DNA of 64,000 nt from Chitinophaga sp. XS-30 (GTDB lineage: Bacteria > Bacteroidota > Bacteroidia > Chitinophagales > Chitinophagaceae). The stretch is taken from contig NZ_CP043006.1 in assembly GCF_008086345.1 (NCBI RefSeq), positions 3,966,032 through 4,030,031 on the forward strand, read 5' to 3'. The translations under genes and the position numbers were made by a program. Shown here one piece after another: positions 56,120 to 64,000 of the stretch. A model generated the notes under the pieces. That model was not told the DNA's origin. It did not search any database and saw only the letters and a list, made by a program, of their open reading frames with translations. Each line of letters starts with the position of its first letter. Positions within the stretch are counted from its first letter, which is position 1.

Positions 56120-56968
56120 CTAGTTAGCCGGTGTTTCAGCGGGTTTAACGTCCAGCAGTTCCACGGTGAATACCAGTACGCTGTTCGGCTGGATCATCGG
56201 GGGGCTGCCGTCAACGCCGTAAGCGAGTGAAGAAGGGATCACCAGCGTGGCTTTGGAGCCTTTTTTCAGCTGGGCGATACCTTCGTCCCATCCCGGGATC
56301 ACGCGGCCCTGGCCAACGGGGAAAGTCAGCGGCTGCAGGGGCATGCCGGGGCGCAGGGTGGTATCCTGGTTGGAATCGAACATGGTGCCATCCAGCAGTT
56401 TACCGGTGTAGTTCACGGAAACGATATCACCGTTCTTGGGCTGTTCGCCGGTACCTTCCTCGGTCACGGCGATGTAAACGCCAGAGGGAGTGGTGGTAGT
56501 GGTCAGGTTGTTCTTGGAGATATATTCCTTGATCTCTTTTTCTTCCTTGGCGTTTTGTTTGGCTTTGGAATATTTGCTTTCCACGCGGAAAGCGATCCGC
56601 ATGTTATCACCTTTCTTGGCGAACATCGGCATTTGCGGCAGTGAGTCAACAGGGAGCACAAATGTGGCGCTGTCCCCTTCAGACAATTCAACGAAGCCGT
56701 CCATCAGGTCCAGTTTGTCTTCGGATTTTTTGATCACAACGGTAATGGGCGTACCAGCTCTTTCTTTCCTGGAGTCCATCAGCAATGAATCGTTCAGATA
56801 GGTGGTAAAGTGCATGAGCACGGTGTCGCCCACTTTCAGCTTTTCTCCCTTGCCATTCACATCGATGGTATAATCAATGCCACCGGGAGTTTTCCTCGGG
56901 CCGCCGGTACCGCAGCTTGCCGCAAGCAAGCCCAGTGATGCAACAAGTAACAGGTTGTTCTTTTTCAT
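56120..56968 (-). CDS. FKBP-type peptidyl-prolyl isomerase lipoprotein
   Basis: A 282-residue lipoprotein (lipobox LAASCGT, Cys about residue 19). Residues 35-130 form a degenerate FKBP-like domain (LKVGDTVLMHFTTYLND). A complete FKBP domain spans about 165-278, with VSVNYTGKLLDGTMFDSNQD, FPVGQGRVIPGWDEGIAQLKKG and IPSSLAYG. Proline isomerisation during folding of exported proteins is the known family role. The leader upstream holds three repeated hairpins. Confidence 0.93.
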   Translation of the reverse strand: MKKNNLLLVASLGLLAASCGTGGPRKTPGGIDYTIDVNGKGEKLKVGDTVLMHFTTYLNDSLLMDSRKERAGTPITVVIKKSEDKLDLMDGFVELSEGDSATFVLPVDSLPQMPMFAKKGDNMRIAFRVESKYSKAKQNAKEEKEIKEYISKNNLTTTTTPSGVYIAVTEEGTGEQPKNGDIVSVNYTGKLLDGTMFDSNQDTTLRPGMPLQPLTFPVGQGRVIPGWDEGIAQLKKGSKATLVIPSSLAYGVDGSPPMIQPNSVLVFTVELLDVKPAETPAN

Positions 56969-56995
56969 CAGTGAATTTTAGATTTTTTTTCGGGC

Positions 56996-57118
56996 CTAAT
57001 GGAACCTTGCGGTTTCACCAGTTAGTTTCAGATTTTTTTCGGGCCTGATGAAACCTTATCGGCGCCACCAGCTTATTTAGACTTTTTTAGCCTGATGGAA
57101 CCCTGAAGGCTCCATCAG
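56996..57118 (-). repeat. Three tandem hairpin repeats upstream of FKBP gene
   Basis: Three stem-loops of about 26 bp stand at 56996-57021, 57045-57071 and 57092-57118, about 48 bp apart. The stems have the pattern CTRATGRAACC with GGYKCCAYCAG and 4- to 5-base loops, and T-runs lie between them on the plus strand. They fall between the FKBP start (56968) and the nrnA end (57140). On the minus strand each stem is followed by an A-run, so they do not look like ordinary terminators for FKBP transcription. Confidence 0.75.
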
Positions 57119-57139
57119 GCCGTATTGGTATGAACGGAT

Positions 57140-58146
57140 CTATTGCAAAAGGTCTTCATTCTCGTGCATGGCATTCAGAAAGCGCTGAACGGTCCTTTCC
57201 AGGGAATCCGGGCTTCTGCCGCCGGAAGCATTGAAATGGCCGCCGCCTTCAAAATATTTGCGTGCGAATGTATTCACATCAAAAAATTGCCCTTGGAGCG
57301 GAAAGACAGCTTTACCTCCGAATTCCGGTCGATGATCAGCGCTGCTAATTTAATGCCTTGAATGGACAAAAGGAAATTTACCAATCCTTCCGTATCCCCC
57401 GTCTGCAGATCGAACCTTTTCAGGTCGCTGTAAGGGATGGCCATCATGGCAGTATTGGTTTCGTAGAACACTTCCATGCGGTTCAGCAGGCTGTGCCCGA
57501 TAAAACGCAGGCGGTTCTCCAGGAAATTGTCATAGATCGCCTGGTGGATGTATTCATGTTCCAGTCCCCTTTCCAGCAGATCCGCCACCATCCGGTGCAC
57601 CCGGGCGGAAGTGGAGGCAAAACGGAAGGAACCGGTATCGGTCATCGTACCGGCATAGATACATTGTGCAATATCGTTATCTATATAATGTTCATCCCCG
57701 AGGCGGTAGATGATCTCGTAGATCAGCTGGGCGGTGGACGCGGCGGTGGTATCGCTGATGCCGTAGTCGAAATCGGGCTGCGGCTCCAGGTGATGGTCCA
57801 CCAATATCTTGATGCAACTCAGCTTTTCCAGGTAAGGTTCCATGTTCTTCGTCCTGCCCAGGTGGTTGAAATCCAGGCAGAAGAGCAATTCCACTCCGTC
57901 CAGCGCTTTAAGGGATTTATCCAGGGCGGATTCAAAATCCAGTACATTATCGCTCCCCGGCATCCATTTCAGGAAATCCGGAAAATTGGTGGGCGAGATG
58001 GCGGTAACATCGTGGCCTTTACGCCTGAGATAGTGGTACAGGGCAAGTGACGAACCCATTGCGTCCGCATCAGGCTTCTGATGCATGGTGATCACCACTT
58101 TTTTGGGGCTATCCAGTAATGGCTTAATTTCCTCAATTGGCTTCAT
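57140..58146 (-). pseudogene. nrnA: DHH phosphoesterase NrnA, frameshifted near C-terminus
   Basis: A bifunctional oligoribonuclease/pAp phosphatase of the DHH-DHHA1 family. The intact part shows HQKPDADAMGSSLALYHYL near 22, LDFNHLGRTK near 92, and VDHHLEP near 116, the manganese-binding motifs. The frame stops at 57274 (290 residues) because a T-run on the coding strand (57281-57286) has six bases. With seven, the frame reads on as NFFDVNTFARKYFEGGGHF and reaches a stop at 57140. That restores the GGGH motif of the DHHA1 RNA-binding domain and a length of about 335 residues, normal for the family. Mutation versus sequencing error is undecided. Confidence 0.9.
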
Positions 58147-58275
58147 TCCAAAAACTATAATTTAATAAGATACAAGCGGTTAAAGCACTGCCTGGATTCG
58201 TTTATGCAAACGAAGTGCGAAGTTCTTTATTTGAGGCAGAATTTCAAAATTTTTTACTGCTAATCAAAAACTGTT

Positions 58276-58283
58276 TACTTTTG
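58276..58283 (+). promoter_or_regulatory. Bacteroidota-type -7 element for ndk
   Basis: TACTTTTG matches TAnnTTTG and stands 63 bp before the ndk start codon. A clear -33 TTG was not found at the ideal distance. Confidence 0.5.
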
Positions 58284-58345
58284 CGCGCAAAACCGGTTAA
58301 TAGCCGGTCATTGTTGTTCCACCTGATAAACGACTAATCTTCAAT

Positions 58346-58762
58346 ATGACTAACAGAACATTTACCATGATCAAGCCCGATGCCGTTGAAAACGGACATA
58401 TCGGGGGCATCCTGGACAAGATCTGCGCAGCAGGTTTCCGGATCGTAGCCATGAAACTGACAAAATTGTCCGCCGGGAAAGCGGGTGAATTCTATGCTGT
58501 ACACAAGGAAAGGCCTTTTTACGGTGAACTGGTGGAGTTTATGAGCAGCGGGCACATTGTTGCGGCTATCCTGGAAAAGGACAATGCCGTGGAAGATTTC
58601 CGCAAGCTGATCGGTGCTACCAATCCTGCCCAGGCTGAGGAAGGTACTATCCGCAAGATCTACGCAGAGTCCATCGGCCGTAACGCCGTGCACGGATCTG
58701 ATTCCAATGAGAACGCCGAAATTGAAGGCAACTTCTTTTTCAGCGGGCTGGAGAAGTTCTAG
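58346..58762 (+). CDS. ndk: Nucleoside diphosphate kinase
   Basis: A 138-residue enzyme that transfers the gamma phosphate between nucleotides to balance the NTP pools. The phospho-accepting His116 lies in [16 protein letters not shown], the family signature; [16 protein letters not shown] near 5 and [15 protein letters not shown] near 55 complete the nucleotide site. The length is normal. A strong terminator follows. Confidence 0.97.
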   Translation: MTNRTFTMIKPDAVENGHIGGILDKICAAGFRIVAMKLTKLSAGKAGEFYAVHKERPFYGELVEFMSSGHIVAAILEKDNAVEDFRKLIGATNPAQAEEGTIRKIYAESIGRNAVHGSDSNENAEIEGNFFFSGLEKF

Positions 58763-58785
58763 CAGCTGATATCTTTCAAGATAGC

Positions 58786-58823
58786 GGGGCTGACCAAACT
58801 TTTGGTCAGCCCCTGATTTTTTT
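58786..58823 (+). terminator. Rho-independent terminator after ndk
   Basis: A perfect 13-bp stem, GGGGCTGACCAAA with TTTGGTCAGCCCC, is followed by TGATTTTTTT, 23 bp after the ndk stop. Confidence 0.92.
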
Positions 58824-58939
58824 CGGGTACTGATGCAGACCTGTCATCACTCCAGCAATCCCCTTCATTTTTCTTTTGTCGCCTCCTCTTTTTTACCGGA
58901 AAGGCAAAGGCTCCGCGAACCCGGGGCAGCCTTTGTATA

Positions 58940-61900
58940 TCATTCCACTTCCACGACCAGGTCATCCTGTTGCACCATCGTACCTTCTCTCAGGTGAATG
59001 GCCTTTACTTTGCTTTCACGGGTAGCGGTCACGGTTGTTTCCATTTTCATCGCCTCAATGATGAACAGCGGGGCATTGGCGCTGATAACGTCGCCGGCTT
59101 TTACCAGGAGTTTTGACAGCTTTCCCTGCAACGGGGCGCCGACTTCATTGAGCGGGTCGCTGACCTTTTTATTGACGGGCACTTCGCTTTTTACGGCTTT
59201 ATCCCTTATCTGTACGCGGCGGGTATATCCGTTCAGTTCAAATACCACGGTACGCATGCCGCTTTCATCCGGCGGCAGGATGTACATGAGTTTTACAATG
59301 ATGGTCTTTCCTTTGCCCAGGGTGATCAGTATCTCTTCGCCGAGGCGCAGCCCGTAAAAGAAAGCTGGTGTGGGAATAGCTTCCACATTGCCGTACACCT
59401 GGGCATGCTGGTAGTATTCGTCAAATACCTTGGGGAACATATGATAGCTCAGGTAGTCCAGGAACTCCGCCATGGGATACTTCAGCTGGAAGGCCGCAAA
59501 ATCGCTATCGAAGTCCACCGCCGGGAGCAGTGCATTGGGTTTTCCGCTGAGCGGCTGATGGCCTTTCAGCACGATGCGCTGCAGCTTTTCGGGAAAACCG
59601 CCGTATGGCGAGCCGATCTCTCCCCGGAAGAAGCCCTGCACGGATGAGGGGAAGGCCAGGTTGCGGGTTTCGTCCATCACATCGGCGGCTGTAAGGTTAT
59701 TGGCGGTCATGAACAAAGCCATATCCCCTACTACCTTTGAACTGGGCGTTACTTTCACGATATCGCCGAAGAGCTGGTTCACTACGGCATAATTATGCTT
59801 GATGGTCTCCAGTTTGTCTCCCAGCCCCAGGGATTCCGCCTGCTGGCGCAGATTGGAGTACTGGCCGCCGGGTATCTCGTTCTCATACACCTGGGCGGTA
59901 CCGGCTTTCATATCCGATTCAAAAGGATAATAATATTCCCGCACATCTTCCCAGTAATTGCTGTAGGCATTCAGTGAAGCCAGGTTCATGGGCTGGCTGC
60001 GCTCATGGTTCTCCAGTATGGCGGCCATTGCGTTCAGGTTGGGCTGGGAAGTAAGGCCGCTGAGGGAAGCGATGGCGCAGTCCACCACATTCACGCCGGC
60101 TTCTATGGCTTTCAGGTAGGTGGCGGCCTGTACGGAAGCTGTATCATGCGTATGCAGCACAACAGGGAGCTTTACCGTATCCCTCAGGGATGTTACCAGT
60201 ACGGTGGCGGCCTGCGGTTTGAGCAGCCCGGCCATATCCTTGATGCAGAGCATGTGTGCGCCGGCATCTTCAAGGCGTTTGGCGAGGTCGAGGTAGTAAC
60301 CGAGGGTGTATTTGCGATTGTCTTTATTCAGGATATCCCCGGTATAGCTGATCGCGGCCTGCGCGAGGGAACTGGTATTGTTGCGCACGAAACCGATGCT
60401 TGGTGTCATGGCTTCGATGTCATTCAGGGAATCGAAAATGCGGAAGATGTCGATACCGTTTTCCGCGGCTTTTTCGATGAACCGGGCAATGAGGTTTTCC
60501 GGGTAAGCGGAATAACCCACTGCGTTGGAGCCGCGGAAAAGCATCTGCAGCAGTACATTGGGCATGGCTTCCCGCAATTGCTGCAGCCTGCGCCAGGGGC
60601 ATTCGTGCAGGAAGCGCATGGCAACATCGAAGGTAGCGCCGCCCCATACTTCCATGGAGAAGATCTGGGGGTTGTTGCGGGCATAGCCTTCAGCTACGGC
60701 CAGGATATCTTTCGAGCGCACCCGGGTGGCCAGCAGGCTCTGGTGGGCATCGCGGTAGGTGGTATCGGTAAAGTACACCGGTTTTTCGTTCCGCAGCCAT
60801 TGGGCAAATCCTTCCCTTCCCATCTCTTCCAGCCGGTTGCGGGTGCCGTACGGCAGGGGCGCCAGCGGATCGAAGGAAGGTACATGCGGCGCACGGAAAC
60901 GTTTGCTGTCATGCTTGCCTTTTACGTCCACATGCCCGTTCACGGTAACGTCCGCCAGGTACATGAGCGTCTTGGTGGCGCGGTCGCGGATCGGTGAGAG
61001 TTTGAACAGTTCCGGATGTTTGTCGATGAACCCTACCGTGCAGTTGCCTTTGCGGAAAGTATCGTGCGTGATCACATTTTCCAGGAAGCGGATATTGGTC
61101 TTCACCCCCCTGATCCTGAACTCTTTCAGGGTGCGGTGCAGGCGGCCCGCGGCGCCGGACAGCGTACGGCCGGAAGCGGTGACCTTTACCAGCATGGAAT
61201 CGAAGAAGGGCGATATCTTCACGCCCGAATAGGCACTGCCCTCGTCCAGCCGGATGCCGAAACCGCCGGCATTGCGGTAGGCGATCACCGTACCGTAGTC
61301 CGGCGTGAAATTGTTCTCGGGGTCTTCCGTGGTCACACGGCACTGAATGGCAAAACCGTTCAGCTTCACATCTTCCTGGCTTTTAAGGAATATCTCCGGG
61401 TCGGACAGGTGATGCCCCTTGGCAATGAGTATCTGGGAACGCACGATATCTATGCCGGTAACTTCTTCCGTTACCGTATGCTCCACCTGTATACGCGGGT
61501 TCACTTCTATGAAATACACCTTGTTCTGCCGGTCCACCAAAAATTCCACGGTGCCCACATTGTTGTATCTCACTTCACGCGCTAACGCCAGCGCATATCC
61601 GTAGATCTCGTTCCTGGTTTCAACGGGCAGGTTCGGTGAGGGCGCTATTTCCACCACTTTCTGGAAGCGGCGTTGCACGGAGCAGTCCCGTTCATAGAGA
61701 TGCACGATGTTGCCGTGGTTATCTCCCATCAGCTGTACTTCTATATGCTTGGGCTCTTCGATGAATTTTTCGATGAAGATGGTATCGTCTCCGAAGGCTT
61801 TGCCGGCCTCGCTGCGGGCTTCGATGAAGGCTTTTTCCAGCTGTCCTTCCTGCTGCACCACGCGCATGCCGCGTCCGCCACCGCCGGCCGCCGCTTTCAA

Positions 61901-62392
61901 TATCACGGGAAAACCGATGCGGGTGGCTTCCTTTATAACGGTCTGTATATCTTCAAGCTTTGCCTGGCTGTCTTCGATCAATGGCACCCCTACCCTCCTG
62001 GCGAGGGTTTTGGCGGCTACCTTGTCGCCCAGCTGGGCCATCACCTCATGGTCCGGCCCTACAAAAATGATCCCTTCTTCCTTGCAGCGGCGGGCGAACT
62101 GCACACTTTCGCTCAGGAAGCCGTAGCCGGGGTGAATGGCATCTACCTGCTGCGATTTGGCCAGGTGGATGATAGCCTCCACATCGAGATAGGGTTTCAG
62201 GGGGTCATCGTCTTTTCCGATCTGGTAAGCTTCGTCCGCCTTGTAACGATGTAGTGAATATCGGTCCTCATAGGTGAAGACCGCTACGGTCCTGATCCGT
62301 AATTCTGCTGCAGCTCTCAATACCCTTACGGCAATTTCCCCGCGGTTCGCCACCAGCAGCTTTTGTATCCTTTTTAACGATGAATCCGTCAT
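58940..62392 (-). CDS. pyc: Pyruvate carboxylase
   Basis: An 1150-residue biotin enzyme that carboxylates pyruvate to oxaloacetate. The ATG at 62392 gives MTDSSLKRIQKLLVANRGEIA, the biotin-carboxylase start; an in-frame ATG 33 bp upstream was not used. The N-terminal half is biotin carboxylase (AAAGGGGRGMRVV near 160, VEFLVDRQNKVYFIEVNPRIQVEHTVTEE near 285). The centre is the carboxyltransferase barrel (YFTDTTYRDAHQSLLATR near 533, HTHDTASVQAATYLKA near 745). The C-terminus is the biotin carrier with the biotinylated lysine in IEAMKMETT. It is a full-length single-chain enzyme. Confidence 0.97.
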   Translation of the reverse strand: MTDSSLKRIQKLLVANRGEIAVRVLRAAAELRIRTVAVFTYEDRYSLHRYKADEAYQIGKDDDPLKPYLDVEAIIHLAKSQQVDAIHPGYGFLSESVQFARRCKEEGIIFVGPDHEVMAQLGDKVAAKTLARRVGVPLIEDSQAKLEDIQTVIKEATRIGFPVILKAAAGGGGRGMRVVQQEGQLEKAFIEARSEAGKAFGDDTIFIEKFIEEPKHIEVQLMGDNHGNIVHLYERDCSVQRRFQKVVEIAPSPNLPVETRNEIYGYALALAREVRYNNVGTVEFLVDRQNKVYFIEVNPRIQVEHTVTEEVTGIDIVRSQILIAKGHHLSDPEIFLKSQEDVKLNGFAIQCRVTTEDPENNFTPDYGTVIAYRNAGGFGIRLDEGSAYSGVKISPFFDSMLVKVTASGRTLSGAAGRLHRTLKEFRIRGVKTNIRFLENVITHDTFRKGNCTVGFIDKHPELFKLSPIRDRATKTLMYLADVTVNGHVDVKGKHDSKRFRAPHVPSFDPLAPLPYGTRNRLEEMGREGFAQWLRNEKPVYFTDTTYRDAHQSLLATRVRSKDILAVAEGYARNNPQIFSMEVWGGATFDVAMRFLHECPWRRLQQLREAMPNVLLQMLFRGSNAVGYSAYPENLIARFIEKAAENGIDIFRIFDSLNDIEAMTPSIGFVRNNTSSLAQAAISYTGDILNKDNRKYTLGYYLDLAKRLEDAGAHMLCIKDMAGLLKPQAATVLVTSLRDTVKLPVVLHTHDTASVQAATYLKAIEAGVNVVDCAIASLSGLTSQPNLNAMAAILENHERSQPMNLASLNAYSNYWEDVREYYYPFESDMKAGTAQVYENEIPGGQYSNLRQQAESLGLGDKLETIKHNYAVVNQLFGDIVKVTPSSKVVGDMALFMTANNLTAADVMDETRNLAFPSSVQGFFRGEIGSPYGGFPEKLQRIVLKGHQPLSGKPNALLPAVDFDSDFAAFQLKYPMAEFLDYLSYHMFPKVFDEYYQHAQVYGNVEAIPTPAFFYGLRLGEEILITLGKGKTIIVKLMYILPPDESGMRTVVFELNGYTRRVQIRDKAVKSEVPVNKKVSDPLNEVGAPLQGKLSKLLVKAGDVISANAPLFIIEAMKMETTVTATRESKVKAIHLREGTMVQQDDLVVEVE

Positions 62393-62666
62393 AACAGTGG
62401 TTGTAAATTCCGGCCAATATAGCATTATTGCTAAAAACCGGCAGCCGTAAAAGTAGCAAAAGAATCAGGTTTTTTATTCGTTCAATTCTAAAATTTGCGC
62501 CGTTATTATAGTAATTATTCAACCTGAATCGATTGTTAACTGATTTTATACAAAAAAATGCCCCTGTTAACACTTTATGTTTATTTATAATAAGCTAACG
62601 ATTGCTGTTACATAGTTATATTTAAATATTATTTAATAATATGAGATTCCGAGCGTTATTGTAAAC

Positions 62667-63293
62667 ATGAACAAGATCATCCTTGACATTGACCCGGGAG
62701 GGGAATGGTTGCACCGCCTGGCCCTGCAGGTCAACGATACGGCCGGGGCCGGGAAAGCGGTAAAGAAAGGACGATTCCATTTCCCTTCCACCTTTGGCAA
62801 AGGCTTTGCCGCAGCCATTCCCGTGGAGCCTGGACTTTCCTTGTCGGCCATCAGGCTGCGGAGGAAACAGCCTTTTTCGCTCTGTTATGAAAAACTGCCC
62901 GGCAGCGAACTGTTCCATTGCAGATACGATGTGCATGACGGGGAAACCGGCGCTTTTGTGACCCATTCCGCAAACCTGTCCTTTACCCGGACCTTCGAAA
63001 GCACTCTCTTCTGCCACCAGCTTACCATTACGATGACCCCGGGCTGGATGGCCGATAACCTGGGCTTGCTGGCTACGCCTGGCGGCCGGATCATGGAGGC
63101 CTATGGCGCCGGCACAACCTGGTTCTCGTATCTCGATCAGGACCGCCGTGCCCGGGACCTGCTGAACCGGCTGACGGCGCCATCCCTCAAAAGTGTCATT
63201 TATAAAGGAATGGTGCTGGAATTGCTGTCTTTTTCGTGGAGTCGTTTAACTTTACAGAAAAGACCAAATACCTATGCCGACAAAATTGCCTGA
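62667..63293 (+). CDS. Paralogue of the next gene, apparently without HTH domain
   Basis: A 208-residue protein that I cannot assign firmly. Its first 60 residues (IDPGGEWLHRLALQVND, then VKKGRFHFPSTFGKGFAAAIPVEPGLSLSA) align well by eye with the start of the following gene, and both match the N-terminal domain I associate with some Chitinophaga AraC-type regulators. It ends at 63293 before any helix-turn-helix pair would begin. It may be a stand-alone sensor domain or a truncated regulator. No signal peptide is present. Confidence 0.55.
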   Translation: MNKIILDIDPGGEWLHRLALQVNDTAGAGKAVKKGRFHFPSTFGKGFAAAIPVEPGLSLSAIRLRRKQPFSLCYEKLPGSELFHCRYDVHDGETGAFVTHSANLSFTRTFESTLFCHQLTITMTPGWMADNLGLLATPGGRIMEAYGAGTTWFSYLDQDRRARDLLNRLTAPSLKSVIYKGMVLELLSFSWSRLTLQKRPNTYADKIA

Positions 63294-63411
63294 TACCTGT
63301 TAGCAGCCTGCAGTACCAATATTTGACACTATTCGAGTAAAAGAAAAATCTGCAGGAGCATAACCCTTGCCCTCTTCTATTTTTCTTTGACGGAGTTTTT
63401 TAACCAAGCCC

Positions 63412-64000
63412 ATGAAGCCTATTAGTCTAAAAATTGATCTGGACGGATCATGGCTCTCTGATTTAGCGGAAGATGTCAATGAAATAGCAGGGGCTCATCA
63501 TCGGGTAAAGGACGGCCGGTTCGTATTTCCGGCCGCAGTGGCAGAGGGATTTGCGGAAGTGATCCATGTAGAGCCCGGACTATCCCTATGTACGCTGGAC
63601 CTTATGATGCAAACCGACCTGGTATTGATGATCACGAGCAGAAGCCCTCATACCGTGAATTTTCGTTACAACATCGGGAGTTTCAACAGTGATGAGATCG
63701 TTGGGCCGGAATTTTACGGCACCACCGGCAGCAACCTGCGCTCCCTCCTGGTGTACAAGTCCGGCGTGGTTACCTGGCTCTGTGCGCGGAAAGGCTCCTA
63801 TTTTAATTACCTCCTGGTGGTCATGACCGAAGAATGGATGCGGGCCAATATCGGCGAAATGGTGATGCCGGACAGCAAACATTTCATGCAGCGGAACATA
63901 CAGGAACAGTTTTACCTGTACCAGGATATCGACATGCCCATTTACACCGCGGCGAGACAGATACCCGAGGTCAGGTCTATTTCATATGACTGCCGGGCCA
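63412..64000 (+). CDS. Probable AraC-type regulator, N-terminal part only (window edge)
   Basis: The frame is open from the ATG at 63412 to the window edge, 196 residues so far. It starts with LKIDLDGSWLSDLAEDVNE, followed by VKDGRFVFPAAVAEGFAEVI and VEPGLSLCTLDLMM, clearly related to the gene before it (119 bp upstream). The visible part would be a ligand- or signal-binding domain; the DNA-binding part, if any, lies outside the window. The AraC assignment is from memory of similar proteins. Confidence 0.5.
   Translation, partial: MKPISLKIDLDGSWLSDLAEDVNEIAGAHHRVKDGRFVFPAAVAEGFAEVIHVEPGLSLCTLDLMMQTDLVLMITSRSPHTVNFRYNIGSFNSDEIVGPEFYGTTGSNLRSLLVYKSGVVTWLCARKGSYFNYLLVVMTEEWMRANIGEMVMPDSKHFMQRNIQEQFYLYQDIDMPIYTAARQIPEVRSISYDCRA

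Noticed and set aside
56996..57118. Reading the three hairpins as a CRISPR array
   Set aside because: The units are diverged hairpins with short AT-rich separators, not identical repeats with unique spacers, and no cas gene is present.

Overview
The window looks like a piece of chromosome from a member of the Bacteroidota, most likely a Chitinophaga-like species of the Chitinophagaceae. The grounds are SusC/SusD pairs, a hybrid two-component regulator of the polysaccharide-utilisation type, DUF4252 and DUF1599 proteins, a TAnnTTTG-type promoter element upstream of the desaturase and ndk, little use of Shine-Dalgarno sites, and MqnA of the futalosine menaquinone route. The genus is an inference; nothing here fixes the species. 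No tRNA, rRNA, CRISPR array, insertion sequence or prophage was seen.

Layout. 1-9.4 kb: partial folP, a DUF1599 gene, a DoxX-like membrane protein, an oligopeptide-type ABC permease, an ECF sigma factor with a putative anti-sigma partner and two DUF4252 proteins, a DciA-like gene, an M1 peptidase and a peptide-binding lipoprotein. 9.5-10.9 kb: a fatty acid desaturase whose 3' end and terminator lie in a perfect 237-bp tandem duplication. 10.9-34.8 kb: a xylan-utilisation locus. Its core order (SusC-SusD-SusC-SusD-surface protein-GH10 xylanase) matches the xusA-xusE/xyn10C arrangement known from xylanolytic Bacteroidetes. Around it are two GH43 enzymes, a CE1-like esterase and a 1399-residue hybrid sensor/regulator, plus two unusual genes: a SurA-like double-parvulin lipoprotein and a small secreted protein of unknown function. 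The second SusC gene is broken by a one-base frameshift. A 20-bp motif occurs, with one mismatch, upstream of both xylan operons.

35-64 kb: mostly housekeeping. It holds CstA-type transporter, YjbR-family and quinone-oxidoreductase genes, a KGG-repeat protein, gyrA with a TPR gene, a saccharopine dehydrogenase-like enzyme, a sirtuin, an EVE-domain protein, a LutA-like Fe-S protein, ribH, a membrane TPR protein, pdhA, recF, mqnA, purB, a siderophore receptor, an FKBP lipoprotein preceded by three repeated hairpins, nrnA (frameshifted near its end), ndk, pyruvate carboxylase, and two related genes that may encode AraC-type regulators.

How the xylan genes would work together (inference from family knowledge): surface SusD and SGBP lipoproteins bind xylan, the GH10 lipoprotein cuts it, SusC pores import the oligosaccharides, and the esterase and GH43 enzymes remove side groups and release sugars. 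The hybrid regulator senses an oligosaccharide in the periplasm and activates the operons. The second SusC frameshift and the nrnA frameshift both lie in homopolymer runs, so sequencing error must be excluded before either is read as biology.
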